From Phylloscopus collybita (taxonomy: Eukaryota; Chordata; Aves; Passeriformes; Phylloscopidae), in the NCBI GenBank assembly GCA_027886175.1, contig JAJNNQ010000078.1, positions 2,108,001 through 2,172,000 of the forward strand: a DNA stretch of 64,000 bases, in the 5' to 3' direction. Below, piece after piece: positions 12,000 through 26,607 of the stretch (its first letter is position 1; the number at the start of each line of letters is the position of its first letter). The position numbers and the translations under genes are program-made. Below the pieces are notes generated by a model. It did not search any database. It saw only the letters and a program-made list of their open reading frames with translations, and was not told the DNA's origin.

Positions 12000-12690
12000 A
12001 GAGACAATGAAGACAGAACGTGCAGGGGGAGGGAGGCTGGAGATTTGTTGTCGGGGCCCCGCGGAGCCTCTGCAGTCTGCGCTGTTTGTGCTCAGCTGGG
12101 GGGAGCTGCGCTGCCGGCAGCACCGCTGTCCCTGCCCGCCTGGCAGCTTTTCCCTGCCCCCCGCAGCTGCTGCCCCCGACTCCGCTGGCACCCACTGCAG
12201 CCCTTGTGAGAGCCCGGCCGCTGTTGGCGCAGCCCGTCCCAACCCCTGTAACACCGGAGCCCTGCCCGCGTTGGTCTCTGCCGAGCCGTCTGCCCCAGTA
12301 GCGCCGCAGTTCCCCCCCTGCTCCTGCTGGCTGTCCCATCCCATTCTGTTCCCCTGCCAGCCGCCCCAGCAGGCGCAGCCGCCTCGCCCACCGTGGCCTC
12401 CGCATCGGCGGCCGTGCCCCCGTCTGCAGCTGTGGCGGCCGCCCCCGCCGCGGTGCCCCCGGCAGCCCAGCCGTCCGTGGCTGCCGGGATCCCGCTCGGC
12501 TTTCCGCCGAGAGAAGCTGTTCTGTCGGTGGTTCTGCCAGCGGACCCCGCATACCCCCTCCTTTCTTGGGGGACTTGGCTCCCGCTGCCCCCACTCCTCC
12601 CCCTCTGTCAGCCCCAGGAACCGTTCCCCCAGCAGCGACGTCTTCCTCTGTGCCGAAAGGTTTTCTCCTAATGCCATTCAAAATCTGAAA
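12000..12690 (+). pseudogene. Provirus D GC-rich proline-coding block (gag-like position)
   Basis: GC content jumps sharply against AT-rich flanks. Several frames are open because stop codons are rare in GC-rich DNA; the longest are 239 codons (+) and 269 codons (-). The frame at 12020-12301, after one stop, continues towards the protease relic, and it is rich in Pro, Ala and Val as gag linker regions often are. No CCHC knuckle or matrix motif is recognisable. I call it gag-like only because of its position between the leader and the protease. Confidence 0.35.
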
Positions 12691-12715
12691 TAGCTTTAAA
12701 AATAGGTCCCAAAAA

Positions 12716-12870
12716 GAAGAACTAGGATTTTTCGTAGATACACGTGCTAATAAACCATGCTTATTAAATATTCCCACAGGTTATAGTGTAGGTAAAGACA
12801 CTGTGAAGGTATCAGGAGCAAAAGGAAAAAGATTGACAATTCCTGTCATTAAAAATGTAATAATAATAAT
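12716..12870 (+). pseudogene. Provirus D protease relic with altered active site
   Basis: A ~50-codon frame has the retropepsin pattern FFVDT-x-A near 12731-12748, followed by a PTGYSVGKDTVKVSGA stretch that resembles gammaretrovirus-like protease order. The catalytic triplet normally reads D-T-G; here GAT ACA CGT (12737-12745) gives D-T-R, which is not expected to be active. Downstream the frame dissolves into AT-rich sequence. It supports class-I affiliation of provirus D. Confidence 0.6.
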
Positions 12871-13149
12871 AATAAAAAAAGAAACTAAAAATTTGGGAAA
12901 AAAAATAAACACCATCTAGTGCCTGTAATAACTTTAAAATTAAGTCCTAAAGAAGAAATGTTTTAATTTCTTACTAATTTTTTTAACAAACAAACAAAAA
13001 TCTGGTATTACAAGGAAATCACAGAAATGTGAAATAAGTAGAAATATTTTTAAAGTCATTGTAGTAAAAAGTGTCAAGTTTGAAGTTTTTATTATAAAAA
13101 AAAATTGCTTATAATTAGCAAGAAAACCAAAATACTAAAACAAAAATTA

Positions 13150-13960
13150 ACATTTTATTAATTCTGAATTTAGGTTGTGGTGTGTTGAAGAAGAAAAAAA
13201 GATTTGGAAGTATTGACGGAAAATGGGGGTGGTGTCAGAAAGGTAGTGGAGTTTTCTTAGAAGGAGTGTATGTTAGTGGTTTGTTTGAAACTTTTGCAGA
13301 GGGGATAATGATGGAATTTGTTTTGTTAATAGAGAAAGAATATAAAGTACATACAAAATATGTGCATACTTTTTTAGGTAAGATGCCATAAGGAAATATG
13401 TTTGAGAAATAAAGAAGAGATGGCTTGGTGGTTTAAAATCCTAAGAATTATGATGATTTTAGTGTTTAAGAAGATTGGGGAAGGATTTAAGAATGTTAAT
13501 GAGAGTTGTAGAGAGTTTGTGACAGAGTAGGAGTCTCTTGAAAGAAGGAAAAGGCATGTGTTGATGGTTTGTAGGAAGTTTGGCAAAGAAAGGAGTGTTA
13601 GAGTGTGTCTTTTTATTATGTGCATACCTTTGGAGATGGTGTGCAGTTTTAGAAAAGTTTATGAGAAGGGGAGACTGTTTGAGAAGAATTAATGCAATTT
13701 TGCAGATTAAGGAGGGATTATTTCTGAGAATTTTCTGAGGCTTTTTAGGTTTTTTTGGAGGCTGGTGTTGAATTTTAGAAATCTTAGGAAGTTTTAGAGG
13801 TTTTGAGGGCATTAGAAGTGACTATGAAATGCCAAGAGGAAATTATTGGAAGAAAGAAAAATGGAAGAGAAGTAGCTTAATAGTTTAGAAAAGCAAAATT
13901 GAAGTCAAGAGAGTTGTAGTGATTTTGGTGTTTGATAAAAAGGAATTAAATGTTTAAAAG
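13150..13960 (+). other. Cytosine-depleted block within provirus D
   Basis: The + strand is strikingly poor in C while G and T are abundant, with long C-free runs (for example around 13420-13520 and 13850-13950). On the - strand this gives Lys/Pro-rich, G-poor frames (13459-13812) that are artefacts. The composition change is local and does not extend to the flanking LTRs. Confidence 0.6.
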
Positions 13961-15704
13961 GTGTAATTAAAAGAGAAGAAAAGGGAATGTAGATTTTTTT
14001 TGCAAAATTTATACCCAAAAAGCCATAAGTAAGATGTGTTTCTTTGGCTTTGAGTCCAAGTTAAAAGTGACATCCTATAAGACAATGTCTTAATTATAAA
14101 ACTGCTGTTTATAAAGTGAAAAGGAACTAGTGTTAAAGAAGTATGATGATACAATTGCAAAGTAATGGAAAGAACAGTTCTTTGAGCACAACAAGAAGAA
14201 TGCTTTTTCCAGGTACCACGAACACCTGAAGCTGCATTATGACTGACACCCATAAACATATCTGATCCTGCCTCAGTGAGCTCAAGAATACCTGAATGTG
14301 GTGATACCAAGTTAAATTTCAAAACAACTGAGCAATAACAAACTGAAAAGACTCAAATAATTCAAAGATTTCTGGACAAAGAACTTTCTCTGTTTTGCTT
14401 CTCTGCCTGACACCTAAAGGTCGGTCTGGTCTGTCAAGTCTTCCTACTTTTATTTACAGCTGAAGAGGAAATGGATTTCCAAGTGATTTTATTTTACAAA
14501 TGTAAAAAGCTGGAGTTATATTCTCCAAGTTTGTCTTTCACTTGTGTTAGAGGTTTTTTCTAAGTTGACACCCATAAGTTGGCTGATATGTTGGCTGGTT
14601 TGTTGTGTCCTGCAGATCAAACAATGCACATGAACTTTTTTTCTTTCTCTTTTATGTTTCCTTTAGTTGTGTTGATCATCTCGTACTTACAAGAAGAGTA
14701 CAATTGAATGTGACAGAAGTTCAGTTCTGTCAAGTTTATAGTGGAGGTAGTTTTCAAATAATGGAAGAATAAGGGGGTTTTTTTGGAGTTTCAAAAGTAG
14801 ATATAAAACCTTGGTTTTTAAGTAAGTAGCCAAGTAAATAAATCCATAATATTGTAAATTATCAAACTGCACAACTTTATATTAATAATAATTTTTGTAG
14901 GATCTCTTACTTTAAATAAAAGAATAAAATAGTTTTCCTTTTTATATTTTGTAGTTAAGCTATCTTTGTCACTAAGTAAATTTCTTTTTAAATTTCTTGT
15001 AAACCTAACCCTCAACCCAAATTGTAATTCAAAAAGGGTAAAAAGATGCTGTAACATTGAAAAGTGTAAATGGTATCAAAAGAAATTTCCTAAAAAAAAA
15101 AAGGCACCCTAATTTTCATGATCATGCAAGAAGTCACAGTACATTGACTGATCAAGTTGAAGATGCAGCTATGTTAATTTTAAGCTCTGCAACTGATCTT
15201 TAAAACTTTAAAAGATCAAGTATTTTTGTGAATAAGAATTACTAGTGCCTGTTGGGTAAGTAATATCTGAAAAACAGTGGAAAAAAACCCCCCACCTACA
15301 GTTATGATTTGCCTAGAAATTAACAAAAGAAAGGAACAAGGAAATAGAGGGCAAGACTGGGTTGACCACTGTACCTGCCACAAAAAAAAAAAAAAAAAAA
15401 AATACACCTGCTGTGGGTTGCACCCCATAGGCATGGAGAGTTGGAGGTATAAGCCATACCAGACCTCTATTATTCCTTCTTCTATCACTCACTCTTTTGT
15501 CTTTCAAAATATTGGCAAAGTCATAACCCAAGTATTATCCAAACAAACTTTTTATTTGGCTAATTGTTGTTATAACCCAAAATGAGGAAATACTAAAAAT
15601 GTCTATAAATCTTAAAATAACTGCATCTAAAACAGTACCAAAGAAACAAAGTTAATGAAGTATTGCTCAAACCAAATAACTGATAAAAAGGAAGAGGAGG
15701 AATT

Positions 15705-16219
15705 TGTTATAAATGCATATTTTAGAGTTGGCTTTTCGCAAATATTGAAATGAATGTTATGCATATAATGTAAGAAGGTTGTACTGTATTTCCTTTTATT
15801 TGTAGAATTTAAAATGTAATGGAGGTATATTTTCAGATAGAAGACAGAAGAGATGTCTGAAATTCCTGAACTAAAGATTTCTGATGAGAAACAATGAAGC
15901 CTTTAAGGGTCTCAATCTCCAGAAGACAGATTTACAACATACATCTGGACTTTGTGGAGCCTCACAGATAACTTGTATGCTTAGGGGGGACTTGAAACCA
16001 AAATGAATATTTGAATCATGCATTAGCTTCTTTAAATATGTAACACCAAGACTTTCAAATACCAAGGAATTTAGAATGGGCGGTGTGTTGCTTTACACCC
16101 TCAGCTGAGCAAGTTACCTTTTTTGTCTCCTTAGTTGTCTATTTTTATTGTATTTTATTTTATTTTATTTTTATTGAACTTATAAATAAATATAAAAAGG
16201 TGAAACGTCATTTTTCACA
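15705..16219 (+). mobile_element. Provirus D, 3' LTR
   Basis: 515 bp, same orientation as 10326-10892, beginning TGTTATAAATGCAT and ending TTTTTCACA. It abuts the inner end of the IR-A right arm exactly (16220), so one edge of the provirus coincides with the inversion junction. Confidence 0.88.
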
Positions 16220-17275
16220 TGGCCAATGTTCCCTGACGAGGTAGTAGCAGAAGCTACAGGTTTTGTTTTATTTTTCAGCGAGGGCTAAAACCTAAACTGG
16301 GGGTGAAAGCCATAGCTGGGAAAAGCCAGTTGGGGGGCAAAAGAGGAAGCTGGACTCAAATCCATAAAGGTGAGGATCTGAAGTCACAGGGTTCAGGAAC
16401 AGCTGGCGCTGCAGTCTAAACCGGGGGCTGCAGTGGTCTGGAAAGCTGGTTGGAAGATGTTGGGTGCTTTGGGCCGGTCACGTCAACAAGGCTAACCCCA
16501 AAACTTCTATGTGAGCTTATTGCCAAGGGCCAAGAGCCAAAAGGCCACTGGCTGGCTGCAGAAATACGCTCAGAGTGCCCCAAAATACCCCACTGGTTTA
16601 CAGGGCCAGAATCTAAGTGCCAGAAGCTTGGCTGTGAGAAGTCCTCCAGGTCACCCCTCAAGCACTAGCCCATGGTTGGTTTCATGAACAGCTTCATTTT
16701 AAGTACCTGCTTCAGTCACTTGAGTTTCATCATTCATTTTAAGATCTGCAATATGGACCCACTTACTCCAGTTATTATGTCAGTTGTTTTAATCAATTCT
16801 TGTTGCATTTTGCTTCTTGTCAACCCTATTTGTTGTTTTCTCAATAATAAAGTTTCGTTTTCTTCCCCATCCTAAGTATCAAGTCAAGTTAGTCTATAAA
16901 TAAAAGGTCAAAAGAAAAACCAGAAAGTCTGCAGCGCCTAAAGCCAGCAAGCAAGACACAGACCAACAGAGTATGGATGGTGTGTTGAAACCAGGATGAG
17001 CTGAGTAAAGAAGTTACTCACCGCCAGCTACAAAGTCAAAAACAGACAGTCCCCACCATCAAGTGCAAGCATCAACTCAAATAAAACTGTTCAGAATATG
17101 TGAAAAAAGGAGTTAGGATGCGATGCTGGTGTTCCTCAGCCCAGCCAGCCCCCGGCACTGGCGCCAGGAGTGGGCTGCCCCCAGAAAGCCAGGCAATCCA
17201 GGGTGCAGCTGCAGGGCACAGCTGCTCTATAGCACAGGTGCACATGTCAAGGACAAGGAACAGGGAGAGGCCTTC

Positions 17276-17796
17276 TGTGTGATTTCCAAACGTGTTTACT
17301 GCCTGGAGGGACAGGGACAGGGACAGGGATAGAAAAAGGCACAGAACCTGGGCTTGCAGGGGCTTCTAAGTGGGGGAGGTCTTGGGAGAGGATACAATTT
17401 CCAACCAATAAGGGTGACATGGGGGAGGAACATAAGGCGGGGAGTACAATGCACAGAGCAATGAAAGAACACAAGGGGAGGGAACAGTTTAAACCAACCA
17501 CTGGGGCATCGAAGGTTGGGGGATTGACAGGGAAGGGTCTGGAAGAAGGGGCAGGGTGAGGGAAGGATTGACAATTCTGTAGGAGGAGGGAAGGGCAGGT
17601 CTAGGGAAGACAGACAACCAGGGCAAAACCAACACTACAGGGGGAAAGGAACAAACCATTAGGGATAAAATAGACATTACAATAGAAATAACAATAGCAA
17701 TAGAAAAAATGGGGGGGGGGGGCGTATAAAACTGAACATTAAAACAGACTTGCAATTGGAAACACAATAAAAATACACCACAACAACAGATAAACA
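17276..17796 (-). mobile_element. LTR A, right-arm copy
   Basis: Orthologue of 7390-7874 in inverted orientation. It starts (on -) TGTTTATCTGTTG after the same polypurine context and ends AATCACACA. It is slightly longer, because of an A/T-rich stretch and a run of 12 G at 17711-17722. Its flank on the ZNF side matches the other copies. Confidence 0.75.
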
Positions 17797-18289
17797 TCTC
17801 CTCAGCTGATTTCAACAGAAGAAATAGAATACACAGTTTTGGTTGCATAATCCAAGACACCCATGCTTGCGTTTGGGGGTTCCAGGCCCCTCCTGCTCAG
17901 TCTGGGAGTCTCCCTCCCTCCTTTCCCTTAATTCAGGCACCTCCTGGCAGCTTTTTCCTGCAAAGAATCCATGAGTGTGGGATTTTTGGGGGCCAGTTTT
18001 GGAGAGGGACAGCTCCGTCTGGCTTTCCCCTCCCTGCTGTGGCCTCTCAGCTGCCCCCAACACCCTGGGGCTGCTGGGATTTCCCTCCTGGGGACAAGCA
18101 CGTTCATTCCCTTCCAGGAGCCCAATGCCTGGATGGGGCTCCAGGTCAGGGGCTCCTTGAGCAGCTGCCCCAGAACCTCCACCAGGGTCTCCCAGCACTT
18201 CCAGAGCCGCTCAGCCTGGGGTCCCCAAAGCCCTCAGCAAGCCCCAAATCCCTCCCAGGAACCCTCAGCTCCCTCACACCCAGCATCCC

Positions 18290-18540
18290 CCACAGCCCCT
18301 GCAAGATCCCCCCACGGCACCAGCCATGGCCATGTCCCCACATGTCACTGGCCATGTCCCACCACGGCCTCACCCATGGCTGTCTCCCCACCAGGTTTCC
18401 ATCCCTGTCATTGTCCCCCACATCTCCATCTGGGCCCATGTCCCTCTGTGTCCCCATGAATGGCCACGTCCCCCTCCATGTCCATGTGTCCCCACATCAC
18501 TCACCACGTCTATGTCTCCCATGTCCTCACCCATGTCTTA
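18290..18540 (-). repeat. CCATGTCCCC minisatellite (ZNF-2 3' flank)
   Basis: Mirror of 6661-6890 with about one extra ~35-bp unit (around 18495-18530). It produces a 248-codon His/Pro/Ser-rich open frame on + (18039-18785), which is low-complexity and is not called. Confidence 0.7.
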
Positions 18541-19154
18541 GTTCAAGGTCCTTATTTTTACCCCAGGGTGAGATTTTTTTTAAACGGATGAAGAGGAATG
18601 AAAAGCAAATCAAGGCCAAAAGAAAAAGGATTTCTGTGTCCATGCCAGCTGAGGATCCCTGTGCTCGTGTGGGATGGAAGAACATTTTCTGGAGGGGCTT
18701 CCACACCACTGTCTCCAAAACCTTGATCTTGGCTCCAGTTCATCACCATTTGGCTGCAAAAGACGACCTTTGGAATCGGAAATAAAAATCATGCAATCCC
18801 TGAGGATGGAAAAGACCTCCAAGACCATCCAGTATTCCTTGAGGCCACCAGAAGAGAGGATTGAACACAAAAGATTTTCTGGGTTTGAAGGTCAACAAAT
18901 CCACTCTGCCCAATGAATTCTCAGTGCCTGTCTGTGTCCCAATGGATGTTCCTGCCCCTGCGTTCATCCAGGTGCCCACGGGGAGCCAAAAAGATGTGGA
19001 GCCCCCCCAGCCAGGTGTCTTCCCAACACAAATCACCAGGGCTCTGCCCAACGGGGGTCACTGGGGATCATCCGCCACCGATCCTCCCACGGGGGATGGA
19101 GCTGGAGCAGCGCACAAAGCTCTTCCCGCTCTCAGGACACTCCCAGGGCTTCCC

Positions 19155-21780
<2,626 letters not shown>

Positions 21781-24700
21781 GAAATTAATGGTTTTGCAGA
21801 AAGCTCAGCAGCTGTCAGAGGATGAGCACCCACAGGCACTCAGGGGGGCTGCAGGACGGGCACAAGAAGCCCCTGCAGCACTTGGTCACAAAGGCACAAC
21901 AGGGGAAGGCAAGAAGGGAGGAGGAAAAGGCCAAGGGGAAGAAGGCAAAGGCCATGGCAGAGTTTCTACAGCCCCTGAGGGATCAAGCCCAGGGCCCAAG
22001 GGGGCCCCAGCACCCAGGGCACCGGCTCGGCCACAAGCACCTGGCAGAGGCATTGCCCTCCTGGGCAGGGGAGAGCCGACCCAAACAGCCCCTGGCAAGG
22101 AATCAGGCTTCCAGCTGCAGGCCACAAGGACACTGCAAGCACAGACAGCAGCACCCTCACCAGCAGCAAGTCCACCCCTGCAGGGACATGGATTGGGAGC
22201 GGTGGCAGAGCTCCCATCACACCAGGGACCCACCACACTGGAGCCCTTGAGAACATTCAGGGTGGCTCTGCATCGACAGGAGGCCTTTCCTCACAGACAC
22301 AGGGGCCTCTCCATCCACTCTCAATCTCAGACCTAAGGGAGCAAATCACCAAAAATGTCTTTGATTATTCAGGGGATAGGTGGGAAAGATGAGCAGCTGT
22401 GTTTTATTCAACCCCTATTAGCAGATGTAAGGAAAGGTTGGAAATGCAGGAATTTTCATTTGCTCCGAAATGTGATTGTCATTTACTGGGAAAGGATTTG
22501 ATGGCTAAATTGGGAATGCAAATTCATATTGCAAAAGGTGATACACAGGCTAGTTCTCCTGTACCTTTGTGACAAATGTCTGGCAAAGCCTGGGATGAAG
22601 TGAACCCAGAAGTGTGGGCAGCCCCAGGGAAATTGGGAAAATCAGATCCCCAGCCTCTCCAAATGACTCTGAAGCAACCAGAACAAGTGGGGTCTAAAAG
22701 GAATCCCCTATTCCAAGGGAGGGAAGGAAGGGCTCACAGCCTGATATTGAGCTCCTGGGAAAGGCAAGGCTTTTGGAGCCAGGGGTCTCTCCCTGTAATG
22801 CTCCTGTGCTGCCAGACAAGAAATCAGATGGAATCCATGGAATGGTGCAGGACCTAAGAACAATAAACGAGATTATTGAACCAAGGCACCCCACAGTCAC
22901 AGATCCTGACACCATCTGGAACCAGGTTCCCTCCTCACACTGCTCCCATTCACCACTTGATGGAAAAGATGCTTTCTGGAGATGCCCACTCACACAGGAT
23001 GGTGAACAGGGTTTGGCCTTGGAGTGGGAACAAGAGGAAGAAGGGAAAAATGGGAAAGACATGGACGGTCCTGCTGCAGGGATGCAGGGAAGCACCAGCC
23101 TTATCGGGGCAAGCCTTGCAGAAATCATCAAAAGAATTTACCTAACCCCCAGGAACTGGGTTAATGCAGGATGTGGATGACTTTCTCCAGGCAGGAGGAC
23201 AAGAAGTGGTAGAAGAAGCCTCTGTGAAATGGCTCAGTTTTCAGGCTAAAAACCATCTTGGAGTATTTGAAAAAAAAACCTGCAAATGGTTGAGAAAAGA
23301 TCCAATATTTGGGACATATTTTGACTGAAGGTTTGTGGTGTATTGACCCAGAGAGGGTCCAAGCAATCTCAGAAGTAACCTTACCCTGGACAAAAAAGGA
23401 GATGTGAATATTCTAAGGATTAATAGGGAATTGCAGGATCTGGACTGAGGATTCTCTACTCCAGCCAGAACATTGTGTGACTTTGTCACCCCAGACAGCC
23501 TCACTGTTATGATATGGACATGAGAAAGAGAACAAAACTTGAGAAAATGAAAACACTCAAAATGATCGATGCTCCAGCCATGGCTCTTGGAATTGTATGT
23601 GAATGTTGAACAGGGCCATGCCAAGGAAATTCCTGTGCTAAAATGTTTGGCCCAGTGACCAGAGTGGCCTCATTGTCTGCAGAATTGTGCAGCCACAGCC
23701 TGAACGGGACCTGAGGCCTGACAGCACAAGGACCTCCTGTTGCTGGCATCAAGTTCAAGCTTTGAAAACCAAAAGAGCAGTGCTCAGTTATTACAGGATG
23801 AAACTTGTTCAGTGGCACAGGAGGATTTAGAATTGAGGAGAGGGGAAGGGTTTAACCCAGCCTCCTGCTTGAACAGCCTGCTCAGGGGGATGGGAAGAAA
23901 CCCATGACTGCATTCAAGTGAGAGAGCTCCAGACCCAGGCTAGGAGAGATTTATGGTACATTCCCTGGCCTGAGGGAGAAAATGTGTTTAGGGATGGGTC
24001 TTCAAGGGCAGGAGAAGGGAAAAGAGTTACAAGACATGCTGTTATTTAGGAAAGGGAATCAGGCAAAGCACAGGTGACCACCCACATGGTCAGCTCAACC
24101 AGCAGAGCTGTGTGTGCTTGTGAGAGCCTGCGACTGAAATGCCCTGAGCAGGAAGGCTTCAATATCTTCTGCTAACACCATGGCACCTGACTGGGTGGTA
24201 AAAGCAATTCTGACTGTTTCAGTCATCACTGCATCACTTATTAAGGTGTTTCTAAAACAAACAATTCCAGGAGAAGGGATTGTGGAAGCAATGTCTCAGA
24301 CGGGGAACTCATTTTACAGGAAAGATCCTTCAGGGGGTTATGGCAGCTTTAGGGACCCAATGGGAGCTCCACAACCCCTGGCACCCCCAGAGCTCAGGTC
24401 AGGTAGAAAGAATGAGTGGGGAAATAAAGAAACACCTTTGGAAGCTGGTGATAGAAACCAAGATGCCATGGGTATGGCTTTTGCCATTGGCTTTGCCAAG
24501 AATAAGAGCCAGACCCAGGGCAGATATTCAATTATCTCCCTTGGAACTGGTGTTTGGAATTCCTTACCCTGGCAATTCTCCACCACGTGCAGGATAGAGA
24601 TAAGGGATGGATATTTAAAGCAGTCTGTGGCCAGAATCCTGTCTCCTGTGAAATCTCTCCCACAGGAAGCTCAGCTGGCACAGACCCTGCCTTGGGACTT

Positions 24701-25200
24701 TGCTGCTGACAACCTCCAACCAGGACATCGGGTCCTGCCCAAGGAGTGGGAAGAAGCACCACTGGTGGCCAAGTGGCAGCGTGGCCCATCCCAAGTGGTG
24801 TCCCTGAGCACAGAAGCAGCCCCAGCAGAGCTGAACACGGGGGGACCCCTCACCCTGGGCTCAGGGTCTCTGAAGCCCCCGAGATTTGGACTTCCCGGCT
24901 GCAGGAGGAGGATGGGAGGCTGCGACTGAGCCTGCACTGAAGGCAAGGGAGCAGCAGCCAGGGCTCCACAGCGGGGGAAGCCCCTGTGCCTGCCCACAGA
25001 TCCTCTGCTGGAATGCTCTGCCTGGGCACCCTCCCTTGGCATCTCCAGGCACTGCGGGCCAATCCTTGCTGCCACTGCTGCAGCTTCAGGGCTTTCTGTG
25101 CCTGCACTGCCACAGGGGCTGGGGAGACACCGGGAGAATTCCACTCTGGGGCTCAGCCAGACTCACACTCTGGGCTGGGTGGGGTTAGATGGGTGGAAAA
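21781..25200 (+). pseudogene. Class-I-like ERV gag-pro-pol remnant E
   Basis: Collinear retroviral relics with many frame breaks. A gag C-terminus (about 21800-22250, Lys/Glu-rich then MAEFLQPLRDQ) is followed by a protease with an intact-looking DTGAS (22296-22310). Next come the start of reverse transcriptase (22576-23180; VNPEVWA, and ITNE-type DLRTINEI), RNase H (near 23970-24060, FRDGSS) and the second half of integrase (24280-24597; HNPWHPQSSGQVERMSG with the catalytic Glu, the first Asp region lost). An integrase C-terminal SH3-like stretch ends near 24880. The RT catalytic core is not recognisable. No PBS or LTR is attached. A second copy lies at 55877-57710 and an inverted part at 27746-30350. 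The module order matches gammaretrovirus-like elements. Confidence 0.8.
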
Positions 25201-25851
25201 TAGACCGACTTTAAAATTTTTCTTTTTTTCTTTTATTTCTCCACTCAGGCTCGGTTTGCCTTTGCCCCGGGGAAAGGAATTTTAAAGGTTTTATTTGAAG
25301 GAATATTACACCACTCAGCAGAGATGAGTTGAACTCAGCAACTTGGAAGCAATGAACATCAAACCCATGGATTTCTATGGGTTCAGACTGTAAAAAGTTT
25401 AGGAAAAATCCAGTAAAACTCACATGTCATGGAATGATTTTCTCTGCACACCGGGCTATGTGTGGATGAAATGATTTCTGTTGCACATCCTGGCCAGAAT
25501 CAAGTGATGTCTTGACTCTCTAACACTAAAAATATTCTTGGAGAATTTTTGTTTTTCCCACAGTATCAGTGACAAGATTACCATTAGAATAATATTTTGA
25601 AATAATCCTACTTTTGTATTTTCAGATAGGTTTGGGCAATGGGTGTGAGAATCAATTTTTAGTCCTGGGAAAAGAAATAGAAAAACCTTGATTGCTTTGG
25701 AATGTTTTTGTGTGTGTTAGTGTGTGGCTCCTAGTGAAGGCAAAATTTTGGTATATGAGGTTTTCAAAGTTCACCTTCAGATGCCATTGTGGAAAACGAG
25801 AAGAGCTTTAAAGGTGACCCTTAAACGAATAAAAAGTTAATAGAACATGAC
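23977..25851 (+). repeat. Inverted repeat IR-B, left arm
   Basis: Reverse complement of 27746-30350. It contains the RNase H-integrase relic of E and about 650 bp beyond it. Relative to the right arm it lacks ~680 bp (28861-29545) and ~200 bp (28215-28430), so it carries deletions or the partner carries insertions. A direct copy of the outer part lies at 57711-58865. Confidence 0.85.
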
Positions 25852-25870
25852 AAAAAAAAAAAAAAAAAAA
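25852..25870 (+). repeat. Run of 19 A at the edge of IR-B
   Basis: Nineteen consecutive A immediately after the last base shared with the other copies (GAACATGAC). It looks like an insertion or retroposition joint, but no target duplication could be matched. Confidence 0.6.
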
Positions 25871-26607
25871 GCAGATTGCCTGGGAGCACATGAGAGTCAT
25901 TCAGTGGCTGCTCTGGAAGAGAAGCTCGAGTTCCAGGCAGCCAGGAGAGGAGCTTTAGAAATGCAAATTCACACTGCTGGGGAAAAGTGTGCACAATGCA
26001 CCAGGGGCTTCTTGCCTGGGGCAGGAATTGGGCTGATTCCCTCTGTCCCTCAGCCCAAGCCCTGCCTGCTTACAAAGACAGAATTTGCACAGCTAAAGGC
26101 AGAGCCCAGAGTGAGAATCTCTGACTTTGCAACTGAAATGGGTTCAATTGCAATAGAAAACATCAAACAGAGAATGTTATGAAAACTTCACATAAAAAAG
26201 TGTCTGTGTGGGGGAATCATCCTTCTCCCCACTCTAACATGTGCTGGCATTGTCTATGTTATACAGGGGGTATCAGACCTCTGGGTGTTTTTAGCTACCG
26301 CAGGTTCACCGAAATCCGGTGGAAATCAAAATTTATTATTTAATCAGAGAAAAGCGATCAATTGAGGCACCCCACGCAGGAGGGAGCACCTCAAAAATGG
26401 GGAAAAGATGAAACGGCCACCAGAACAAATCCTACAACACCACGGAGCAGCTCCTGGGAACCCCAACGAATGCATATCAGGAGCCAGAGAAGGCATTTAT
26501 AATTTGAATTGCATCATTAGATTACAAGCTCACCTCGAAATAATAACCACTCAATCCACCCAAACGAGGAACGCGACATTTCACATTTATGCTGGTATCA
26601 GATTATC
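25871..26607 (+). other. Unique spacer, no gene recognised
   Basis: Lies between the A-run and the start of promoter copy 2. A 111-codon frame (25847-26182) starts in the A-run and has two nearby Cys (EKCAQC) but no family I can name. Nothing else is recognisable. Confidence 0.4.

Larger units (their letters stand above)
10914..15704 (+). mobile_element. Provirus D internal region, heavily degraded
   Basis: 4.8 kb between the two LTRs. In order: a leader with a duplicated ~70-bp GT-rich block (11722-11855) and (AT)n at about 11573; a GC-rich proline-coding block (12000-12690); a protease relic (12716-12870); a C-depleted block (13150-13960); then AT-rich sequence with no readable pol or env, and a run of 21 A (15382-15402). 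A polypurine tract AAAAAGGAAGAGGAGGAA (15686-15702) precedes the 3' LTR. No frame is intact. Confidence 0.75.

Noticed and set aside
11931..12777. Overlapping 239-, 248- and 269-codon open frames on both strands
   Set aside because: They exist because stop codons are rare in this GC-rich block. Composition is low-complexity, frames overlap on both strands, and only the short protease relic downstream has family motifs.
13420..13520. CRISPR array or other prokaryotic repeat system
   Set aside because: No regularly spaced identical repeats occur anywhere; gene structure, LTRs and splice sites are vertebrate.
13459..13812. 117-codon Lys/Pro-rich ORF on the - strand
   Set aside because: A by-product of the C-depleted + strand, with G-poor codons only; no domain.
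15382..15402. Poly-A run as the tail of a processed pseudogene or LINE/SINE
   Set aside because: No coding or element sequence precedes it and no target duplication flanks it; it lies inside provirus D.
18039..18785. 248-codon ORF on + in the ZNF-2 3' flank
   Set aside because: Runs through the CATGTCCCC minisatellite and gives repetitive His/Pro/Ser; length differs freely between copies.
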